64,000 nucleotides of DNA from Tethya wilhelma (Eukaryota > Porifera > Demospongiae > Tethyida > Tethyidae), in NCBI GenBank assembly GCA_964030475.1, contig CAXIPT010000019.1, forward strand, positions 55,292 through 119,291. The letters run 5' to 3'. The position numbers and the translations under genes were made by a program. This document shows, piece by piece, positions 25,785 through 38,600 of this stretch. The notes beneath the pieces are model-generated. The model made no database searches. It was not told the DNA's origin and worked only from the letters and a program-made list of their open reading frames with translations. Every line of letters starts with the position of its first letter. Position 1 is the stretch's first letter.

Positions 25785-26349
25785 GTTCAAATCAAGCAGC
25801 ATGCTGCCACTGACCGTGCTGACCGGAATGCCGTTTGCTAGCCTATAGTGCATATTTATGTACACACCCCTAATTTGCTGTTAAAAGGGTCTGCGGGGGC
25901 AAAAGTGCACATCACTATATATAATGGGGCCGTGCTAGAGAATATGCCCTCACAGGCATGGGCAGAAATGGAGTGACATATGAATTATTAATGAGCCTAC
26001 ATGCATGCATCAGGTAGCTACTAGTAAGTAGTTATTTAAGTACAAAAACTGGGATACTGAATGCATATGTTAGTCTTCAGATTGCAGAACATGACACTCT
26101 AGAAGAATTGGTGTCCTAAATACTACCAATTCAACCTTAGTTCCAGGGCAACCTATAGCAAGCTCTTCAAGTCCGGGAGGCTAGCAGTTGTTCCGAAATG
26201 GCAAAATGTTGAGCATATCACAATCATGATCACACTGCAGTAAGGCTCCCGCACTTAGAACAGGAAATACTCATAATTTATTGGAATATTTAGCTTTTGA
26301 TTGCAATTATGCAAATTTGTGCCTAAGGTTATCAAACAGGAAGCTGCCA
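25785..26349. other. No feature recognised
   Basis: AT-rich sequence with scattered short inverted pieces such as GCAGCATGCTGC at 25796. Nothing supports a gene. Confidence 0.4.
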
Positions 26350-28766
26350 ATTAGGCATGTATTTTTCTGTAGCACACATGCACGCAGCTGTAGGCATGTC
26401 ATGATCTGTACTACATTTTCTAGCCAGGCTTAAGTTCCTTAAGTTTTGCCCACCCTGCCATTGTTACAATTATAGGCTTGTACTTTTCTGTAGCACAGCT
26501 GCATGTCAATTCTAGCTATGCCGAAGTTAGTGAAGTTTGGCTCGCTTGGCCATTGTTGCATTACAATTTGCCTAATAGCAAATTTGGCAGTACTTTTATG
26601 TTTATACGGCATAGGTGCATATATACAACTTCTAGCCATGCTGTAGTTAGCGAAGTTTTGCTTACTCTGTCATTGTTGTATTACAAATTTGCGTATTAAT
26701 GAGAGAAAAATTTTGCTGTACTTTAAATTAATGTAGCACAGCCGCATATACAATTTCTAGCCATCCTGAAGCTTGTGGGGTTTTGCTTGCTCTGTCATAA
26801 TAATTATTGTTGTATTACAAAATTTGTGTATTAATGTAAAGAAAAATTTGCTGTACTTTTATATAGCACATGCACCTGCATTATATAATTTCTAGCCTAA
26901 CTTTGCCATTGTTGTATTACAAAAAGTTGCGTAGGTAAATTTGGCTTGTACCTTTGTGTAGCACAGCTGCAGATCACTATAATATTATTATAATTCTAGC
27001 CATGCTGAAGTTAGAAAAATTTTGTTTGCTCTATCATGGTTGTATTATACACAAATCACATAATAATAAGAGGAAAAGTTCACTTGTCTTTAAGTAACTT
27101 GGCACAGCAGCAGGTCATCATATCACAATTTCTAGCCATGCGTAAGTTTAACTTAATTAGTAAAGTTTGCTTGCTTTGCCATTGGTGTATTACAAATTTG
27201 CGTATTAATAAGAGGCCGTACTTCTATATGTAGTACAGCTGTTTATGTATAGAATTTCTAGCCATGCTGAAAGTAGTGACAGAAGTTTTGCTTGCTCCGC
27301 CATGGTTGTATTTCAAAAAATTACGTATTGGTGGGAGGCAAATGCGGCTTGTACTTTTAATATGTAGCACAGCTGCATGCAGGTCACCGTATCAGGTCGC
27401 CGCCATGCAGGCTGAAGTTAGTGAAGTTTTACTTGCCCTGCCATTGTTGTATTGCAAAATTGCACATTAACGGGAGGCAAATTAACTTGTACTTTATGTA
27501 GCACAGCTACAGGTCACTGTATTACAATTTCTAGCCATGCTGAAGTTAGCAAAGTTTTGCTTGCTCTGTCATTGTCGTATTATATACAGAAGTGGCGTAT
27601 TAAGGGAAGGAAAGGAAAAAAAAGAAAAAAAAAAAATTTGCTGTTCTTTCGAGGTAACACAGCTGCATATACCATCCCTAGCCATGCTGAAGTTAGTGAA
27701 GTTTTGCTTGCTCTGTCATTGTTGGATTACAAATTTGCGTATTAATGAGAGGCAAAATCTTGCTGTACTTTTACGTAGCACAGCTGCATATAATTTCTAG
27801 CCTTGTGAAGTTTGGCTTGCTCTGTCAAAATGATTATGGTTTTATTACAAAATTTGCCTATCAATGAGAGGCAATCTTTGCTGTACGTTATATAGCACAG
27901 CTGCATTATACTTTTCTAGCCATGCTGAAGTTAGTGAAGTTTTGCTTGCTTTGCCATTGTTGTATTACAAAAAATTTGCGTATTACTGAGTGGTAAGTTT
28001 GGCTTGTACCTTATGTAGCACAGCCGCTGTATTACAATTGCTAGTATATTATAGCTATGCTGATGTTAATGAAGTTTTGTTGGCCCTGCCATTGTTCTAT
28101 TACAAAAGTTGTGTATTAATGAGAGGCAAATTAATTTGCTGTTCTTTTGTGTGACACTGCATATGCAATTTTGGCCTTGCTGAAATTAGTCAAGCTTTGC
28201 TTGCTCCGCCATTATATTGTTGTATTCCGAAAAATTTGCATATTAATAAGTTGTAAATTAGGCTTGTACTTAGGTAGCACAGCTTCAGGTATTATGATTT
28301 CTATAACCATGCTGATGTTAGTATAAAGTTCTGTTGGCTCTGCCATTGTTCGATTACAAAAACACGGCTGCATATAACCATGCTGAAGTAAGCTTTGGTT
28401 GCTCAGTCATTGTTGTTATACAAAATTGGCATATATTATTGAGAGGCAAATTCGGCTGGTACCTTGCATGTATACAGCATAACCGCAGATCACTGTACTA
28501 CAATTCCTAGCAATGCTGAATTTGGTGAAGTTTTACCGACTCGGCCATTGTTTATTAAAGAGATGCAAATGAGGCTTGTATTCTAATTTATGTAGCGCAA
28601 CTGCATGCATGTCGCAGTTTGTATTATAATTTCTAGCCGAGCTGAAGTTAGTGAAATTGCTTGCGCTGCATACATCACGTATTAATGAGGGGCAAATTAG
28701 GTTTGTGCTTCAATAATATGTAGCATAGCTGCATGTCACATTCTGTACTATATTCCTAGCTATGGC
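26350..28766. repeat. Tandem array of about 20 units of roughly 120 bp
   Basis: Each unit carries TTCTAGCCATGCTGAAGTTA, GTGAAGTTTTGCTTGCTCTG, CATTGTTGTATTACAAATTT, GCGTATTAATGAGAGGCAAA and TGTAGCACAGCTGCAT. Starts recur near 26514, 26632, 26757, 26997, 27131, 27259, 27405, 27531, 27679, 27798, 27917, 28043, 28173, 28301, 28507 and 28633. Spacing is mostly 115-135. Units are diverged with indels. Small ORFs inside are chance. Confidence 0.85.
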
Positions 28767-28773
28767 AAGTACA

Positions 28774-28802
28774 GGACACAACCACACTAGTTGGTTGTGT
28801 CC
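28774..28802. repeat. Short perfect hairpin GGACACAACCA...TGGTTGTGTCC
   Basis: Eleven-base arms flank a short loop at the right edge of the 120-bp array. Confidence 0.7.
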
Positions 28803-28937
28803 AGCCGGTAAAATAGGTTATATACGTCAAATACAGGCAGGGTTGACAAGAAAAAGGGAGGGCTCTTCCACTCGAGTCCCCCCCCCCTGGTAACCTTTAG
28901 ATTAATTTGGGGGAGAACTAACCAATTACCCGAGGTA

Positions 28938-30244
28938 CACTGTTAGAAATAAGGTGTCCATCAACACCCCAATATTGACCGAAAAATTTTTCGGGGTGTT
29001 ACCTAACACTCCAGTGTTGTACAACACCTATTCTGCGTTGAACAACACCCATGGGTGTTTATCAAAACCTTTCGTAAAATAACACTTCATACTCATATTT
29101 AATACATCTTAGCATCATAACAACACTCAGAAATGGCTATATGCAACTTAGAACCATCTAATAGTGCCAAATCACTGACTTTTAAACAGGCTAATTTATA
29201 TTCAATAAAAATGACATCATTACTGAGCATGCTCAGTAGCGCAATTTTGAACTTAGAGTGAGCAGCTGTAAATTTTGTCTTGTGAGAAGATGCTGAGTTC
29301 TTCAACAAAACCCTGAAAGGATGACTTCTAGGCAGGAAAAACTGAAAAGGAGAGAGTTAAACTTGTCAAGAATTCAATTTGGAGTGCTTGAGGTAAGAAA
29401 AGTTGATGTTTTACAGTCTAACTGAGCTGTACTAACTGGGCTGATATTTATTTTTTCAGCGCCGTTGATGAGTCATTGGAAAAGCTACAATACCCCCAAA
29501 TATGACTTCCAGATAGCATAAACAGATGGCTGCAACCTAGATAAACTCAAAATTTGAGGTAAGAACAGCTAGATAAGGCGTACTATTATAAGCTGTATGG
29601 TTGATAACAAATCGTGAACTTTGAACCCTTGTAGATCAGCGCGCTAAGCCTGATCCTGTGAGAGAAAGGCTTACTTGGTCTTAGGAACAGTGATGGCAGT
29701 TGTGGTGAAATGAAGAGTATGCACAAAAGCCTGAACTGCACTCTTTCATTATGATAAAGAGACTGATGGTAAGTGTAAGCATCATTACAGGTGTGTATAT
29801 GTGTGGATAGCTACATATTATTAGCGTACAAATTAAACAGGGATGGGAAAAGCTAGCTATATGTACATGTTATGTAGCTATAATTATGTCAATTAGACAA
29901 TAACGTCCTCGATCTATTACTGTACAGGTAGTCACAAGCAGCAACCGTGTCCCGGCTGGACATTTGTCAAGAAAGACTTGGACAGATCATAGAAACAATT
30001 TATGCTGTGTTTGAATTGAATTTTGTTCATGAAATTGATACATTAAAGGTGCTGTGTAGCTACAGAATGTTGGTAGCTGGGTGCTCAATAACAACACTGG
30101 AGTGTTATATAGCACATAAAAGAGTGCTACGTAACACTCCAGTGAATTTTGAGGGGTGCTCTATAACACTCCAGGGGTGCAAAACTTAAACATTACGCGG
30201 GACACCCCAAAAAGGTGTTAACTTACACCTTATTTCTAACAGTG
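28938..30244. mobile_element. TA-flanked element with CACTGTTAGAAATAAGGTGT ends and exon-like interior
   Basis: The ends are perfect inverted 20-mers (28938-28957 and 30225-30244) flanked by TA on both sides. Subterminal regions hold repeated AACACTCCAGTGTT-like motifs. The interior shows a chain of splice-like borders: donors GTAAGA near 29392 and 29559 and GTAAGT near 29769, and acceptors TTTTTTCAG near 29459, CCTTGTAG near 29634 and ACAG near 29928. No long frame spans them. An ATG at 29321 opens a short basic peptide up to the first donor. It is a nonautonomous element that may carry captured exons or a noncoding transcript. Confidence 0.65.
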
Positions 30245-30560
30245 TATACTCATTATAATTAACGGGAGCAGCCACAGTCGCTGTAGCCCGTGGAGCCTCC
30301 GAAACCGCAATTAAATACTCAGAGGATAAAAGAGCAATTGTTTTCAAACGTTATACATCAGAGACATATAATTATAGGCGTTTGTAAATCAATCGGGAAA
30401 ATTGCAAACTAATATGCTTATACACCTGATTAAATCATCACTGTCAGCTTCTGTTAGGTCATGATACAAACTGAGAAAGGAGGGAGAGTATATAGCTCGG
30501 CTTCATAATTATAGTTAATTCGAAGGATATCAAGGTTACATATACAATAAGTATTATAAT

Positions 30561-30628
30561 TGTTGGGGATCCATCACTCCGTGATACAATCTACTTTATG
30601 GAGGTGATCATTTGGGGGATCCCCAACA
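30561..30628. repeat. Small hairpin with TGTTGGGGATCC ends
   Basis: The arms GTTGGGGATCC and GGATCCCCAAC enclose a second pair, ATCACTCC and GGAGGTGAT. The total length is 68 bases. Confidence 0.75.
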
Positions 30629-30816
30629 CTTCTATGACTTTGCAATATATAATAATTATTATAGTCATAACCATGCAGCACAGCCGATAATCTGACTTAC
30701 AGGCCTTGGCTGGGACTTGCGACCCAGCATAGCATAATGCCAGCTGCATCATATCAGTACAGCAGCAGTGCCAGCTGCATCATATCTACACTGCACCAGC
30801 TAAACTTGAATTAGGC

Positions 30817-30925
30817 CATGCAGCCACATGATACAGCAGCTAAATAATGCCAGCCACATGAGACAGCAGCTAAATGCCAGCCGCATGATACAGCAGCTAA
30901 ATAATGCCAGCCGCATGATACAGCT
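30817..30925. repeat. Minisatellite, about four units of 30-36 bp
   Basis: The unit GCCAGCCGCATGATACAGCA plus GCTAAATAAT repeats. Looser copies reach left to about 30740. Confidence 0.75.
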
Positions 30926-30958
30926 ATATAAGCAACATGCAGTATAGCCAGCATCCAT

Positions 30959-31034
30959 GTATACCCGAGGAAAGCAGGCCGCTGAACTAAATCATATAGC
31001 TGCATCTGCAAATAAGTATACTCCTCGGGTATAC
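30959..31034. repeat. Inverted repeat GTATACCCGAGGA / TCCTCGGGTATAC
   Basis: Thirteen-base perfect arms flank about 50 bases that include a CATATAGCTGCATCTGC segment. Confidence 0.7.
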
Positions 31035-31195
31035 TCTCCCTTAGCCTTGCATGTTTAATTAATACTGACCCCAGCCCTACCACCACCGACCAAAATACAA
31101 CCAGTGAGATTGTCACTGGTGAACTTAGTTTACTAGTAGGCCTGCTCACTCCTTGACAGATGTTCTCAGGAGTGTATGGGTTAATGGCAGTTTAT

Positions 31196-31659
31196 ACGAA
31201 GTCAGCAATGCTATGACAATCAGACCACAAGCTTCTTTAGGTAAATTATTAGCATTAATCTCATTATATAATTCAAGAAGTAATACATGTTATAAACTGC
31301 TGATGTAACATTAACACTGATATTTCCAACAGCTGCCAGGTAGCTTTTCCTGGTCAACATTCCTGCTCTGCCTGCAAAAAATAACAGTTAGCATCAGTAA
31401 GAGCGCATGAATGTATACAGTGTCTGTGTGAACATAGTGTAGTGCATGTGCATTTAAACACCACTCCATGATCCAAGGAAAAATAGAGACACTGTACATT
31501 AGAAGCTCATAGCTACTGAACATTCAGAGAGTGCATGAAATATTGCAGAACTGTTGTGTGCGGTGTGTTGTTAGAATGCTTGGCCAATTGAGTATATGAG
31601 AGAATGTTCTAAAAGTCAATGGAGCTCTAGAATAAACTAAACATTAAGAATTCATGATG
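31196..31659 (+). repeat. Family E repeat, left part (E1), cut by the second hAT element
   Basis: It matches E2 (43204-43797) from GTCAGCAATGCTATGACAAT to AAGAATTCATGATG. The remainder of E1 is found 5.5 kb away at 37175-37302, on the far side of the hAT insertion. Confidence 0.8.
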
Positions 31660-32532
31660 ACAAACAGTGGTGGATCCAGGGGGGAATCCAAGAGTGCAAA
31701 GGAACCCCCCTTTCCTGGATTTTTCATTAATTTTTTTTTAACCATTCATAAGCTATTAGCACACTAAACAGTAAAAGCCCACACCAGTACTACACTTAAT
31801 AACATAAAATGTTTACCTCAGGCTCAGATCAAGTGTTTTATAAGTAGTGGCGTAGCTGGCAACCATCGCAATTGTTCAGCTGCTAAAACATAAAGCAAAA
31901 CTCTCGAAGACACCTTCCTTTTCTGTGGTCTTTGGTCAACGTACAAGAAAATGGGAAATCTCCAGACCAGGTTGTCACAATGTGGTCAAATTATGGTAAA
32001 AGAATTTCCCAAGTTCACGTGGGAGCTATATATAGCTATATAGCCAGTAACCATGGCCAAGAGAAAGAGGAAAGCATCAAATGTCAGGCCCATAACAGAA
32101 TTTTTCCAAAAAAAAGCAAACCAGGTAAAACAATAGATTACTACTAGGGTGATGCAAAGCATCATGGGGGCGAGCCTGCATGAGTAGCTCTGTGGTCTCA
32201 AGGGTATACGCATGTGCATGTTATGTTGCATCTCATGATTCATGACTGCTGGAGCCTTGAGGTGTTTGAAGACGTAGATTCGGGAGAGCAGAGTTGAAGA
32301 ACAAGCAAGAGCAGTCACTCCAATGGTGGCTATATGAGACAACTAAACCAGTACTGCTTGGTACCTCGTACACTTGCTGTATATAGGGGACTTTACTTGC
32401 AGACTCTTCTCACTCCGGGACCAACCAGTATAGCTAGGTCGTTAACTGTCAAGTATATAGGCATCTCCAGGTTGAGAGTCTCCTTTCCAGTTGCTATATA
32501 TACATCAATAAGTTGATTCTGTTTTATATATC

Positions 32533-33438
32533 ACAAGTAGTAAAAATTTTGTAAAAATAAGCAGTGTAGGAATGGGCAGTGCTGTAAAAAGTGATGGAAC
32601 AAGGCAAGTCTGATTTCGGCACATGACTACTTCATTCTATCAGTCTAGATCTCCACATCTGACTGTTTTCTTCGTTGCCTTATTGGATCAATGATTCAAG
32701 CAATTACTTGGCTAAATTAGATGGAGTAAACTTTAGCCACAAAAAATTAATGAAGTAGTCATGTGCCGAAATCAGACTTGCCTTGTTCCATCACTTTTTA
32801 CAGCACTGCCCATTCCTACACTGCTTATTTTTACAAAATTTTTACTACTTGTTCATTTACCTTTTTCAACACAAAAGGTGCTCAATTGCATGGAGACTAG
32901 TGAGTCTCTACAAAAAGCAAGAATTAAGTGCATGTGTAGGCAGCTACATCAGATGCGCATGCGCATTAGATACAGTTAAACCGCGTGGTCTTTTGACGAC
33001 CTTTACCTACAAAAATGGCTATGTAAAAGTACAGTATTTTATACCAGAGTTTCAATAGCTGCCTAGATTTGATTTGTTGAGTTTTAGGCACCAAACTAGT
33101 ACAAAAGGGCGTACTTTGGATGAAATGAAGTCTTACTATCCAGTTAAAGTTGGCTCAATGCATTTTGTTTGTCTGGAAATCGCGTTCAAGTTTGTCAGTT
33201 AGGAAGAAAACAAAATTGCATTGTTATGGCTTCTCGCTAGTGCTTTCTCCAGAGTGCTGTAAGAAGTTTCTGTGTATTTTGTGTGTTCATACATTGTGAA
33301 AACTGTCTAAGGGAGGCTCTAAACGTGTTTTAAGGCTTTGCTATCTTTCTCTTTGAGTATTATGAGCATGAACATTTTGTATTGTGTCTATGGGACAGTC
33401 GGCCCATTCCTACTATACGTACTACCGTACGTATGATA
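32533..33438 (-). mobile_element. Family A element, complete (A1), nested in the second hAT
   Basis: It begins with a hairpin (arms 32533-32640 and 32750-32856, CAAGTAGTAAAAATTTTG...) and continues with the family A body. It ends in GGCCCATTCCTACTATACGT followed by ACTACCGTACGTATGATA. No protein is encoded. Confidence 0.75.
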
Positions 33439-34300
33439 CTTAGATGCCGGGTATAAATGTCATGAAAGAAGAGCTCATGAGGCAGCATTTCTTGATTGAG
33501 AAGAAGACGATATCTTTGTCAGAATGTCAGTGTCAATGTGAAATTGTCAATTAGCTGATTAGCTAGGAAGTTTTCTCAGTGTTGAAGAGCAATTTGGCCA
33601 TCACTATGGGCGGAGCAAGTGTGAGAGGCTTGGCCTTGCAAGACTAGCATGGTGTCATAGTTGCTCCTGCATATGAGGTGTAGTCTCTCTAGGTCTGCTT
33701 CAAGAGATGGTATCTCTCAGGAGTAGTGTCCCCATGGCAGTGTCTGCTCAGATGCTTCAGCTCTAGACGAGGCCGAGTCTCTCAGCCTCAGGAGACTCCG
33801 AGTGGTCTATAATTTGGTTTCAATTTGAGCTCTGACACATGCTGACAGTCCGGCTCCTTATGACAGCGTTGTCTCTGCGTTTAGTCTCCTTTCTCTTTCG
33901 CTCTCTCAAGATCTATGCCTCTCTCTAAGCAAGCTTAGTATATAGTACAGTCTCTGCCGGCCACGTGTACGTGTATTTGTGCAATTCCAAATTTCAATAT
34001 TTTTGTGACGTAATCTGGACTGCATATTACCATACCGTTCGAATAATTTGAATATACGGAAAGTGTCCACCGTGTACAAACAAGCAAACCAACAGAAATT
34101 TTACCAGTTACAAAGACCATGTGGGGCTCGCTCAGGCTCGCCCCAATAATATAGAGTATAGAAATTGTAAATAATACAGTAGTACCTAGTATATCCAGAT
34201 AGACCAGTAAATATGCAGCTTTACCAAAAAAAATAATAAATAAATAAAAATAATAAATAAATATACATAAAATAACAATTTAGATGGTCCATCACATCCC

Positions 34301-36720
34301 TTGTCGGTAGAGGGCGATGTTGCCACCCCATGTACTGTTGAGAGTGAACCTGACACCATTGGCTCCGAGAATGAGGTTACTAGTTCGATGGTTCATGGTG
34401 GTTCAGACTCTAGTGCCTTCACAATCGAGTGTGACATTGGGAAACTACAAAGTGATGGGGTGGATATCAAGGGTCTCTCTCGTGAGGACAAGTATTGTCT
34501 TCTTACCACTGAGCCAAACTCCGATCCATTGTTCTATCCACAGTCACGTCCATGTCCATCAAGTAATCTTCGCAGATTTAAACCTGGTTGGCTGAAACAT
34601 CCATGGATGCACTATAGTCAGTTCTCTGATGGGGTGTATTGTCGTGCTTGTGTTGTCTTTGCTCCATACCAGGTTGGTGGTCGCAATCTTGGCAAGTTTG
34701 TCTTGGAGCCATTTCGGTACTGGACAAAAACCACAGATAAAGCAACAGAACATGCAAAGAGTGAGTACCATCATAATGCATTGTCCATGATGACCGAGTT
34801 CCTGACACGTTATGAGTCACCATCACAAGCTGTGGATGTTCTTGTCAATAGTCAGGTCAAGGGACCAACCAGAAAGTAATCCAATTTTTTTTGCATATCA
34901 TCATTTTGTGTGGTAAGCAGGGATTGGCACTACGAGGTCACAGGGATGACAGGATAGATTGGCAGACGGATAAGAGATTGAATGAAGGCAACTTTGTCCA
35001 GCTAGTTCGGTTCAGAGCAGAAACAGATACTGTTCTGGCAGCATATCTCAAGAAAGCACCAAAGAATGCCTGTTACACTTCCAAAACCATCCAGAATGAG
35101 TTGTTGGATGTAGTTGGTGACAGCATTCGTAACAGCATCATTGAAGTAAAGAGTGCAAAACACTATTCCATCATTGCAGATGAAGTCACTGATGCATCCA
35201 ACCATGAGGAGCTTTCTCTTGTATTGCGATACGTCTACAAACAAGAGATCCGAGAAGTGTTTGCAGATTTCCTGCAGGTTAAGAGGATCACTGGAAATGT
35301 ATTTGGTGAAGCAATTCTTGAGTGGCTGAAATCCCACAACATTCTTCCTTCAGACATGCGTGGTCAATACTATGATGGAGCTTCCAACATGTCTGGTGCG
35401 AGAAATGGAGTCAAGGCAGTAATTCAAGAGGCAGCTCCCAAGGCATTGTACTACCATTGTGCAGCTCACCGTCTCAATTTATTGGTTGTGTCTGCCTGTA
35501 ACATCCAGGCCTTCAAGAATGCTGAGTCCTACATAGGGGAAATTGCTAGATTTTTCCACTATTCAGCAAAACGTCAGCGGCTTCTGGATAGATGCATTGA
35601 AGATTGTGATGCCACACCCAAAGTCAAAAAGCTTAAAGATGCTTGCCGAACACATTGGGTTGAGAGAATCGACTCATACACTGTTTTTCTTGAGCTTCTT
35701 CCTGCCCTCCACCTCTGTTTGGAAGCCATGGTTCACCCACATTTGTACCAACAGCTACGTACTGATTGGAATTGGGACGGAGAAACCATCACCAAGGCCA
35801 ATGACTTTCTTTTCCAGCGATAGTCATCTCAGTTTTTGGTGGCTTTTCAAATCCTACTTCAGGTGCTCCAGATTCTGAGAGAGCTTACGATCAAGCTCCA
35901 GTCAAAAGCTATTGACGTAGTGTATGCTTACAAGCTTGTCAGTAAGATTGTCCCAGTGTTGAAGTCGCTGAGAACCAATTCCACAACTGAGTTTGCCAAA
36001 CAATTTACAGAAGCAACAAAGATAGGTAAAGTGCTTCATGGTGATCAGTTTGAGCTGACAACACCAAGAATCTCTGGTCGGCAGGCATTTCGCAGCAATC
36101 CACCCTCATCTACTCCTGAAGAGTATTATTGAATCACACCGTACGACAAATTTTTGTCACATGTTGTGTCCGAGTTGGAAGACAGGTTTCTCAGCAACCC
36201 ATCTCACAGCCTTACGATAGGTCTTCTTCATCTTCTTCCGAGTGAGTGTGTCAAAGTGGATGATCATGTATTGGTTCCTGAGTGTTTAGCTGAAGCAGTT
36301 AAAGTCTTCAAAGGTGATCTACCTCATGCTGTTATGTTCAACAATGAATACAATTCATGGGTGCGGCAGTGGAAGGAGTGCTCATCTGCAGTTATTCCCG
36401 AATCTCTAATTGATGCATTGAAGGAATGTAGTGTTCATTCATATCCAAACTTCCGTGCTTTGCTGATCTTAGCTCTTACACTCCCTATCACCTCATGTGA
36501 AAGTGAGAGGAGTTTTAGCCAACTGAAGTTGATCAAGACCTCACGATGTTCCACCATGTCAGAGTCCCGTCTGAGTTCTTTGGCTCTGATGAAGATCAAC
36601 CGTGAGAGATGCAATACTCTTTTATCTGAAGAGAAGATGAGAGAATTAGTTCAGTTATTCAGCCAGTTACACCCAAGAAGAATGAAACTCTCTTTCATGC
36701 TGCCTGACACCACTTCATGA
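34301..36720 (+). pseudogene. hAT transposase of the ZMYM6/THAP12-like type, decayed
   Basis: The first part (34301-34879) encodes a TTF-type zinc finger region (WLKHPWMHYSQFSDGVYCRA then CVVF and H...H). A frameshift near 34885 joins the next frame, which carries LCGKQGLALRGHRDD, the core ADEVTDASNHEELSLVLRYV (first Asp), GQYYDGASNMSGARNG (second Asp) and YHCAAHRLNLLV. In-frame stops occur at 35821-35823 (TAG) and 36130-36132 (TGA). The C-terminal dimerisation part (ALTLPITSCESERSFSQLK) ends at 36720. Only three breaks, so inactivation is fairly recent. No introns are needed. Confidence 0.8.
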
Positions 36721-37174
36721 CTGAATAAGTTTTAATCATCATCTTAAACCATACACACTGTGACAGCGTTTTAACACTTACCTTCTGTATACGCCAAACA
36801 CCCATGTACTATGTTAGATGTAGTTTATTTGTTCATTGTGCTTGACTGTTGAATTGTCACGGTTCTTCTGCGCACTTTGTCATACTAAACTGATGAGCAT
36901 GTGATCACAGTGGGCGTGTTACCTCGCGCGTGTTTATGGAGGTCGAGGTGAGCAGTATTGAAAGTAAAAACTCTACACTACGACTAATACTCCAGAATGC
37001 ATCAGAACTCGCCTCAGAGTTGACATTTTACAAAAAGTTCCCTGGGGGGGCATGCCCCCAGACCCCCCTAGTGTGGGCACTTACGCACCCATGAGGCCGC
37101 CTACGGCGCCGGTGGGCTTCGCCCACTATATATAGAACCCCCCTTTCTAAAATCCTAGATCCGCCACTGACAAA

Positions 37175-37302
37175 TATTCATGATAACCTATGTTTTAGTG
37201 ATGTACTAGGTGGCTACACAACAAGTTAATTACTACAGATCATAATCACAAAAAATGATAATCTCTAAGAGCTCTTTTTTACTAATCTTTTTACAGTTCT
37301 GT
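37175..37302 (+). repeat. Family E repeat, right part (E1 continued)
   Basis: ATTCATGATAACCTATGTTT through CTTTTTACAGTTCTG matches E2 up to about 43797 and completes the E1 copy split by the hAT insertion. Confidence 0.8.
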
Positions 37303-37604
37303 TAACCCTTTACAGCCCGTAATTACAGGACGCGATCATGTGTTGAAATACTGAATTAAAAATTAAATTTTAGTACTGAATGATTAACACTTATTTTCTA
37401 GCTCTAGCATAATATTTGCTTCAAATAAGACAAACTATTGTGTTACACTACCTATCTATTACCTGTATGACTGCTTTTACTAGCGTGGTCCTAGCTGATC
37501 TTGGAAAATTTTGTGCAAAAGTTGGAGGGTTCGAAGTTCAATAGATTTCCAAGCGTCTTTGGCTTTCTTTCTCCTTGGCTTTGAGCAGCTTCCAAACTAA
37601 ACTT
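37303..37604. repeat. Start of a TTAA element (TTAACCCTTTACAGCCCG), truncated
   Basis: TTAACCCTTTA at 37302-37312 resembles the ends of the TTAA elements at 58426 and 62733. E2 lacks this sequence at the same point. The text resembling its far half, such as CAAACTTGGTATTTTACTAG, appears at about 38770, after the inserted A2 copy. The closing end is not found. Confidence 0.45.
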
Positions 37605-38600
37605 ATCATACGTACAGTAGTACATATAGTAGAAATGGGCCGACTGTCCCATAGACACCATACAAAATGTTGGCTACTATAAAATCTAGTCAAACAAAAT
37701 TAAACTTTCAAAGTTGCTCAGAGGCTCTTACTGACAGATTACCAATTGCATGCAAGGCCTAAAACTCACAAAAACTTTCCTCAGCACTTGTAGTGAGTGC
37801 TAGCGGGAAGCCAACATAGTGCCATTTTTGTTCTCTAATGTACGTACATATGTACTTCCTAACTGACTTACTTGAAAACAATTTCCAGAGAACCAGAATG
37901 TGTTGAGCCAACTTTGACAGCACAAAGTAAGTTCTTTTCATGGGTAGTACATTCCTTTATACTTGTTTCAATCTCAAATAGCCCTAAACAAAAACTAGAA
38001 AGCTTTGAAACTTAGTGTATAAATTCATGTACTACAATGCAGCCATCTCTGTATGTAGAGTTCAAAGGTCATTATCCACGCGGTATTATAATAATTATAA
38101 TTAGTTTCCTCCAGTATAATGAAATGCATTGTAGCTCCTAGTTAAGCTTTTTGTAGGGACTAACCAGTCTCTGATAGTCTCCACATTGTAGTGTTGAAAA
38201 AAGTGAATGAACAAGTGGTAAAAATTTCAAAAAAATAAGTAGTGTAGGAATGGGCAGGGCGGTAAAAAGCATTGGAACAAGGCATGTCTCAATTTCGGCA
38301 CATGACTATTTAATTTTTTATGCCCAACTCTTGGCCGGCAGTCCAGTTTAAATTGCCTATCTTGCTATGGTTTACTCCACTACTTAGCCAACTGATTAGA
38401 TTGAACCAATGCAACAATAAGCTATGGTATACTATAGTAGTACAGATCATTGCATTTATGACACTGAGGATCCATATTAGGGATCAAGAATAAATCAAAA
38501 ATGAAGTAGTCATGTGCCGAAATTGAGACATGCCTCAATTGTTCCAATGCTTTTTACCGCATTGCCCATTCCTACACTACTTATTTTTTGAAATTTTTAA
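37605..38600 (+). mobile_element. Family A element (A2)
   Basis: It starts TATCATACGTACAGTAGTAC, followed by ATATAGTAGAAATGGGCC. The body is as in A5. It closes with a hairpin (38217-38310 against 38500-38597). The last bases of the right arm are altered. Confidence 0.7.

Larger units (their letters stand above)
31665..37169 (+). mobile_element. hAT transposon with CAGTGGCGGATC-type ends, decayed (5.5 kb)
   Basis: The left end reads CAGTGGTGGATCCAGG and the right end is the reverse complement of CAGTGGCGGATCTAGGATTT. ACAAA flanks both sides (31660-31664 and 37170-37174). G/C-rich subterminal text (GAACCCCCCTTTC and CCTACGGCGCCGGTGGGC) is typical of this hAT group. It contains a transposase pseudogene (34301-36720) and a family A element (32533-33438) inserted in its 5' half. 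The uninterrupted target is represented by E2 at about 43665. Confidence 0.8.

Noticed and set aside
26350..28766. CRISPR-like array (regular repeats with spacers)
   Set aside because: Units are contiguous, diverged, AT-rich and about 120 bp. There are no short identical repeats with unique spacers, and the context is eukaryotic.
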